This document shows, piece by piece, positions 58,683 to 64,000 of a stretch of 64,000 bases of DNA (position 1 is its first letter; the number at the start of each line of letters is the position of its first letter). Origin of the DNA: Tetrapyrgos nigripes (taxonomy: Eukaryota; Basidiomycota; Agaricomycetes; Agaricales; Campanellaceae); NCBI GenBank assembly GCA_013368315.1, contig JAACJM010000025.1, positions 620,001-684,000 on the forward strand, written 5' to 3'. The notes under the pieces were generated by a model. That model was not told the DNA's origin. It ran no database searches and saw only the letters and a program-made list of their open reading frames with translations. A program made the position numbers and the translations under genes.

Positions 58683-59341
58683 ACCATCTACGTCTATACT
58701 TTCTCGGCCTGGAGCCCTACTCATTCCTTGTGAGTATGGTTGTTTTCTTCTAGCATCTCCCGTTTCTGACATAATTACGTCAGTACATCTCACTGGTCAC
58801 TCCATATGACTGAATGCCTTCTTCTATCGTCTAGTGTGGTCAATACCCACCTGAAATCGATGACTTCTTAAACTGTACGCGTCATTTCGTCTTCTTCGTC
58901 CATTTTCACCTGTAACTCACGTGGTCTCCCTGACTATGCACTCTCCACTCACCTTACCCTTGTCCAACCCTCTCTCGACCTCACCTCTCTCTTAGCTCAC
59001 TTGACATTATTTCACACAGCCCAGCCAACTCAAATTTGGCACCAACCGCACTTTCACCATTCCTTCGTAAGACGGGAAACAAGGCGGTACTTTCCCCGGA
59101 CCTCTGCGAGACGGGTTATCCTAGAAATGTCTCGCGACTTTCAAAGTCCCAAATTTGCCTGCTTGTCCTGAAGAAGGTGTACATGTGCTAGGGATGGGTA
59201 CCTAATGGGCATGTCTTGTATGTCTTATATCTTCAGATTTCTGTCTTGTCGTCCTTTTCTTTACTTCGCTCATTCCCCGCTCTGCTGTTCTCCATTTCTC
59301 TTTTTCATCCATTCTTGCCGTCTCTTCTCTCCTTCAATGAC
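58683..59341. other. Intergenic stretch
   Basis: Pyrimidine-rich (CTCACCTCTCTCTTAGCTCAC near 58,980). No gene recognised. Confidence 0.35.
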
Positions 59342-59880
59342 ATGATACTCATTCCAAGCTCTACAGCTGCGGCGAACTCAACACGTATACCCTACAAACG
59401 GCGTGTCACCGGAACACCCAGCTCTGCACCTCTCGCTTCAGCCAAATCTGCTACTTGGTGTGAAGGATCCTTAGGCAACTCCGATGTTAACGTCAACTTC
59501 AACACCGAGAATGGGAATACTAACGCCAACGGAAATGAAAACATAGGGAATGGCCAAGGAACCCCCAACCCACCTTGCAGTCCGTCGTATAGGAGAAAAA
59601 GTTGGGATTTTTGGATGGTGAGTGTCTCTCAGTGCGCTGTGTTGCGTTGAGTGTATGGAACAGCTGACTGATTTTCGTTATATGCTTCAGCGCACAAACT
59701 GACATATTCCTCTCCAAACCCTCCCCTGAGCCTCCTAGGCTGACTATGACGACTGTTAGAGCTTCGTCCAGTGCTACTTCACCCTCTTCGGCTTCATCTA
59801 CACAGACGGATTGAAATTGGACACCGGCTCCGGGATTCCAATGAAGGCCTCTGGGTTGCTTTGCTCCGTCTCCATCCTAT
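59339..59880 (+). CDS. Possible small Asn/Gly-rich protein, model uncertain
   Basis: ATG at 59339 (MILIPSSTAAANSTRIPYKR) leads to an Asn/Gly-rich run (ENGNTNANGNENIGNGQG) and KSWDFWM at a GTGAGT donor (about 59617). Using the acceptor CTGTTAG (about 59760), the frame goes on with SFVQCYFTLFGFIYTDGLKL and DTGSGIPMKASG, stopping near 59880. That spliced tail looks protein-like; a different acceptor (59691) stops after four residues. No family recognised. Confidence 0.35.
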
Positions 59881-62708
59881 GATCGTCACGTCAGGGTATG
59901 TTGTATTTGGCCTTTTCCTGGTGTCTCTTTCTTACTAATTTATGCAACTCCGTTCTTTTCTTTGAAGCAGATTCTGAAGACATCCCTTTCCAATGACTTC
60001 TAATGTTCTTCGTTGCGAGAATGGATGCTTGGTGGAAACTGTTTCGAATAACATACCAAAATTGACTTGTACGTGACTCCTTGCTCTTTTATTACATTCT
60101 CAATAACGATGCAACCTATGCAGACAGGTCTATCTGCTCTGACTTGGACCATGGCTCGGCATTGTTGTAGGTCGTCGTCCCTGTCGTAGTGGAAGATGGG
60201 ATACGTGTGCTGGACGTGGAGCCTTTAGGTTGACGCCCGATGGTCAAGGGTGCTCCCATCATTTTACAGAGGTACACCTTCATCTTCGAAGTATTTTGAT
60301 CGCATTATTGACCCTCCCCGCCCCTTTTGTATCCCCTTCTGTATTCCCTACATGTACCTGTACCAGCGTCAAGCTCAACCCTCGGTCGTCGCCGCCCAGA
60401 CTTGCCATGTCACCACCAACAACTTTTGATGACCTTTTCTGCAAGACCTTTTCCGGACTTTTTGGTACTTTGCAGTGGGCCTCGCAACCGGCGAGGACTT
60501 TTGTGTACTTTTGCGAGCTTGTCTACCAGTAGACCGAAAGCCTAGAGTGTATGTAGTACTACATGTACAGCAGGTAGCGCGTCACCCAATGTAAATCATG
60601 AAGAGAACGACACTGCTCTCCCCATCTTGTCCATAGTGTTGACAGTGAGCATGCATGTTGTGTGCCGAGCGCTGAGCACTTCAAGGCGGGGGAACGGCTG
60701 AAGGAATTCGAACGACGGATTTTTCAAACGAGTTCTGTTCAAACTCCGACACATTGTGACGTGTACTATATATACAGTCGTCCATCAAGCCACTTACATC
60801 ATCATCTACGTTTCCTTGTCGACGTCCTCAACATTGTCAACGTTGCCCTCAAGATTGCCCTCAACTCCCTCAACCGACGCTGCCCATCAAAGCCGCCAAC
60901 GTTCTTTCCATTGTCCTCTATGTTTTCTCTGTCTTCGTCAGCCTCTCAGTGCTGTTAACTCCACATCAACGCTCTACTTCTCAGCAACGCTCAGAAAGTC
61001 AAGCCCTCCTCAAATCTCAATTTCGTTGATGGCCCCAATTTTTCCCTATGTGCATCAGGCCCACAGAGACATACTACATGGTGGTTTTGCCAGATGGGAA
61101 AGGAAGCACGTTGAGATGTTGGCAAGGAAAAAATGTTTGCACAAGGTAAATGCATTTTTTCCCCTACCAAGTTGCTTTTTCATACGATGATTTCCAACAG
61201 GGCTTACCACGGGAAGCACAAACTTGAGATAGCTAGCATAGCGCAATTGGTTTGTGGTAAGTTATGCTCCATCTGTGCTCAAGAAGTCGTTCTCATTCTT
61301 TTGACAGGACCATGCTGTCTGACCGTTGAAGAAGCGTAGATGCATTGGTGGGCTGGTTGTAGTGCCGCGGAAGCTACCAGGATATATGTATATAGAACTT
61401 TTTCCAACCTTTTGTTCATGTACTTATTTGAACTTTTTCGAACTTGTAAAAGTAATGGGACCTGGCTTTTAAAAGTCCGGAAGGCCCGGCGAAAAGTGCC
61501 TGAAAGTTCGGGAAAAGTTCGAAAAGGCGAAATGCCTTTTTCAAGGGGGACCCGGGATTGCGGACCGGCACACTCCGGTGGTCGGTCGGCAGTCTCAGGT
61601 CACTAAAAAATTTTGGAACCCTATGTTTTGCGCGACATTTGAGCCACTTAAAATGTCTTAGTTGCCAACAGAGGCATCCACATCTTGCAGGCGGCTCGGT
61701 TTTGGTCACAAATCCAAGGAAACCTTCAATTTGGCTTGGTCTAGACTGTTTTAAGGCTGGTCGAGGTTTGCTATAGTGTATTAAATTTCAGTGGCTAAGC
61801 ACTTTCATGCTCTTGCCGCTGTACTTACTGTCCTTACTGTAACTTACTATGTGCCAAAGTGACGCAGAACTACGATAATTTTCATGTACTGTACTTCAAA
61901 TTGGTTGAGCACAGTGAATAGATGTTCTTAAAATGTTTAAGTATACCTACCAATCATCCGCGGATGAAGGTAGCTCATCCAAACAGCATCTCATCCGCTA
62001 GGAACTAGCCAAATTTGGTAAGTCGGTGATTAGTCAGTGAGAATAACCTTCCAAATATGGTAAGTACAGTCGGTCGGTCGCAGCCTGGAGGTCGTTAAAA
62101 AATTTTTCAACATTGTGTAATGTTACAAAATTTTCGGTCCCCCTTGGCCTTTTTGCTGATGTTCGATATCCACAAATGGGAAAGCTCTGTCGGTGACTTG
62201 GGCTTAGCTTCAAGGAGAAGGAGCTGTGTCATTGTTCGATCTGGCTCATGAGTCCTGAGAGGGAAGACCGCCAGACAAATGCCATGGACGTGTCGGAGCA
62301 GAGCAGGAGCAGCGAATACGATTGCAGGTGATGCTCGGACAGTCACCACGTTATACTATCTAAAAGTGGGGAAGTCAGGCTTCGATGCACCGGGTGTGGA
62401 TCCTCGGAAGGTTTAGACGCTATGCAGAGGGAGAGGGCAATAAGGACTGCGCCAATAGGGGTTAAACGTTAAACTGTTGTGGTTGTGGCAGTGTAGAGCT
62501 TTCAAAGGTGTTGATAAACATGTACAAATACCTTCCGACAATAATCTCGTCTTTGTGTTAAAGGCGCGCTCATAGTCTCTTTGCAACATGACAAGAGGAG
62601 AGCAATTTCTATATTGCATATACATTGACATATACTTCACAAGACGCGGCCGTGATACACCTTCACCACACTGAAACCATTCATCCTATTGCCAGCCTTG
62701 CCTTCTCC
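59881..62708. other. Gene-poor stretch with short dispersed repeats
   Basis: No gene supported. AAAAAGTCCGG/CTTTTCCGGACTT words cluster at 60440-60500 and 61430-61540. A 45-bp direct pair, GTCGGTCGG.AG.CT.AGGTC then TTAAAAAATTTT, occurs at 61592-61640 and 62068-62110. These suggest small degraded elements. Confidence 0.4.
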
Positions 62709-63141
62709 TCAATCGCAAGTTCCAGTAGGGAGTCCTCCTGGTCCTGGTCCGGGACATTGACCCTAACGATTTGAACAGCAGCGAAGTTATCAGTGAGGAT
62801 TAGTACGTCATAATCACAGATAGTGGTTCCTCACGATTCCGTTGTCATCAAGATTGGTACATGAGTTGAATGGAATGCAGAATTTTACGGCAGGCTAGTT
62901 GAAGCGCATTTTCTAGATTGACAGACGTTTCCAAACATAATAAAATGCCTTACCACAGAGCAACACACCTACATATAAAAGAATTTCAGCACCGGTCAAC
63001 CTGGTAAAACTTTTCTTGTTCACGTACTTCACTTCCAGGACAATCATCGAAGGTGTTGCAGAACTGGGCAGCGGATTGACCGATTGCTGTGATCAACATG
63101 ACTGTGACTGCGACGAAGATTCTGTTGAGCTTGAGTTGCAT
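62709..63141 (-). CDS. Small cysteine-rich secreted protein, 80 aa, four exons
   Basis: A short gene with no long frame. The ATG at 63141 starts a signal peptide, MQLKLNRIFVAVTVMLITAI, ending near GQSAAQ. Exons 63028-63141, 62954-62968, 62835-62894 and 62709-62762 sum to 81 codons; every intron is phase 0 with GT-AG ends. The second exon is just 15 bases (VCCSV). The mature protein of about 54 residues has eight cysteines spaced C-5-C-5-CC-7-C-5-C-10-C-12-C, and two similar halves: FCNTFDDC and FCIPFNSC. The C-x5-C-x5-CC pattern resembles knottin-like small secreted proteins. It ends QCPGPGPGGLPTGTCD. Function could be surface, defence or host interaction; none is shown. Confidence 0.75.
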
Positions 63142-63238
63142 GATTGATGCAGAGAACGAGAGCTTTGAGATTGATTATCCTGAGAGAGGATGTCCGACGT
63201 CGAGGAAACTCGAGTTGGGAGTGGGTATCATTTGTGGA

Positions 63239-63249
63239 CTTATTTAAAT
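63239..63249 (-). promoter_or_regulatory. TATA-like box of the small secreted protein gene
   Basis: Minus strand GGTATTTAAATAAG, about 100 bases before the ATG. Confidence 0.5.
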
Positions 63250-63292
63250 ACCTTTTCCGAAACTTGCATGTGTTCCCTTCTGGCCATGGGTG

Positions 63293-63310
63293 TAGATAGA
63301 TAGATAGATA
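63293..63310. repeat. GATA microsatellite
   Basis: TAGATAGATAGATAGATA, four to five units. Confidence 0.85.
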
Positions 63311-63570
63311 TACACGGTATGATCGTCTACATACATACCTGGTGTATATTCTGTATAGCCCGCCATGGCATGCATCTACTCCAAACCTCCAATCAGCAAA
63401 ATCGAGCACGTAACCATTATGACGGTAGTTCCACGGTGGGTGATTGTCAGATCAGAGACTTGCGGCGCCATTTGACATCTGGAGAAAAATAGCTTGAAGG
63501 TTAGGTTTCGAAGCGAATGGACCCATCCTGAGCGCACACGGATGACTAGGGACGAGAAAAAGTAGCAGCT

Positions 63571-63760
63571 AAAGTTATTTTGATCAGGTCATGTTCCTGG
63601 CTAAATCCAGAAAAGGCTTTCCGATGACATAGAAGTTGAAGCTTCGGCGGGTAATACACTCCTCCTAAGTTACATTGATCAAGTCATGTTCCTGGCTGAA
63701 CCCAGAAAAGGCTTTCCGATGACATAGAAATTGAAGCTTCAGCGGGTAATACACTCCTCC
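63571..63760. repeat. Tandem duplication, unit 95 bp
   Basis: Two adjacent copies share GTCATGTTCCTGGCT, CCAGAAAAGGCTTTCCGATG and GCGGGTAATACACTCCTCCT, with about six differences. Confidence 0.9.
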
Positions 63761-64000
63761 TCCTCCTGGTTGTTCTTTCCATCGTCAGACTCAAGGGGAA
63801 TCCGGACAAATAGTGGGTAGCACTTCCAGTGCCTTGAGAAGATGGACATGAGCGCAGTTTCACAAAATTCATTGGAATGACAAATATAGGATTCGTTTTT
63901 TTAAAAGTTCATGTCCAAAGATCAGAGTATGGGGCTGGGAGCTGAGCCCTGAGCCCTGAACTTCTAGTAAGAGCTCTGGGACCTTCGGTCCGATTAGATT
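63761..64000. other. Right edge of the window
   Basis: No gene supported. GAGCTGAGCCCTGAGCCCTG near 63940 is a short repeat, similar in word use to the element at 10.7 kb and perhaps the start of another copy. Confidence 0.3.

Overview
The window is genomic DNA of a mushroom-forming basidiomycete (Agaricomycetes type). The evidence is: genes split by many 45-90 bp GT-AG introns; a class I hydrophobin; an NRPS-like adenylate-forming reductase; a large HET-domain gene; single-copy eukaryotic housekeeping genes (ER glucosidase II alpha, a peroxisomal-type carrier); and fungal DDE, hAT-like and copia mobile elements. No tRNA, rRNA or CRISPR array was seen.

Layout. 1-5.2 kb is a decayed segment (copy A): a broken small-gene family member, two fragments of a HET gene, and a dead DDE transposase. 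6.2-10.5 kb is an adenylation-thiolation-reductase gene whose reading frame is intact through all exons except one TAG at codon 50. 10.6-14.5 kb is the better preserved counterpart of copy A (copy B): a duplicated piece of hydrophobin promoter, a 740-bp hAT-like MITE with a provable empty site, the broken small gene, and an intact 762-aa HET gene. 15-16.4 kb holds a 423-aa unknown protein. 17.3-20.3 kb holds a divergent pair, a 3-hydroxyacyl-CoA dehydrogenase and a peroxisomal-type nucleotide carrier, which both fit fatty-acid oxidation. 21.3 kb is the hydrophobin.

22.4-38.6 kb is a local duplication zone: a secreted GH106-like gene, two adjacent MFS transporters, and a second GH106-like copy killed by two frameshifts. 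Shared intergenic pieces and a serine carboxypeptidase relic lie between them. 39.3-45.6 kb holds an Arg-rich unknown gene, the GH31 ER glucosidase II alpha gene (1069 aa, 7 exons) and an AT-hook protein. 45.8-49.6 kb is repeat country: CCATAC-rich elements, a second hAT-like MITE, a transplanted GH106-like fragment and an older LTR. 50.6-58.7 kb is a full-length but dead Ty1/copia element with two 396-bp LTRs. 58.7-64 kb is gene-poor, but contains a previously easy-to-miss 80-aa cysteine-rich secreted protein in four tiny exons (62,709-63,141, minus strand).

How the genes fit together: the stable parts are housekeeping (glucosidase II, dehydrogenase plus carrier). The accessory parts are secretion, surface, recognition and specialised-metabolism genes (hydrophobin, GH106-like, MFS, HET, reductase, small secreted protein), and they are being duplicated and broken by local rearrangement and transposition. 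All splice models come from reading splice sites and frame by eye; no similarity search was run.
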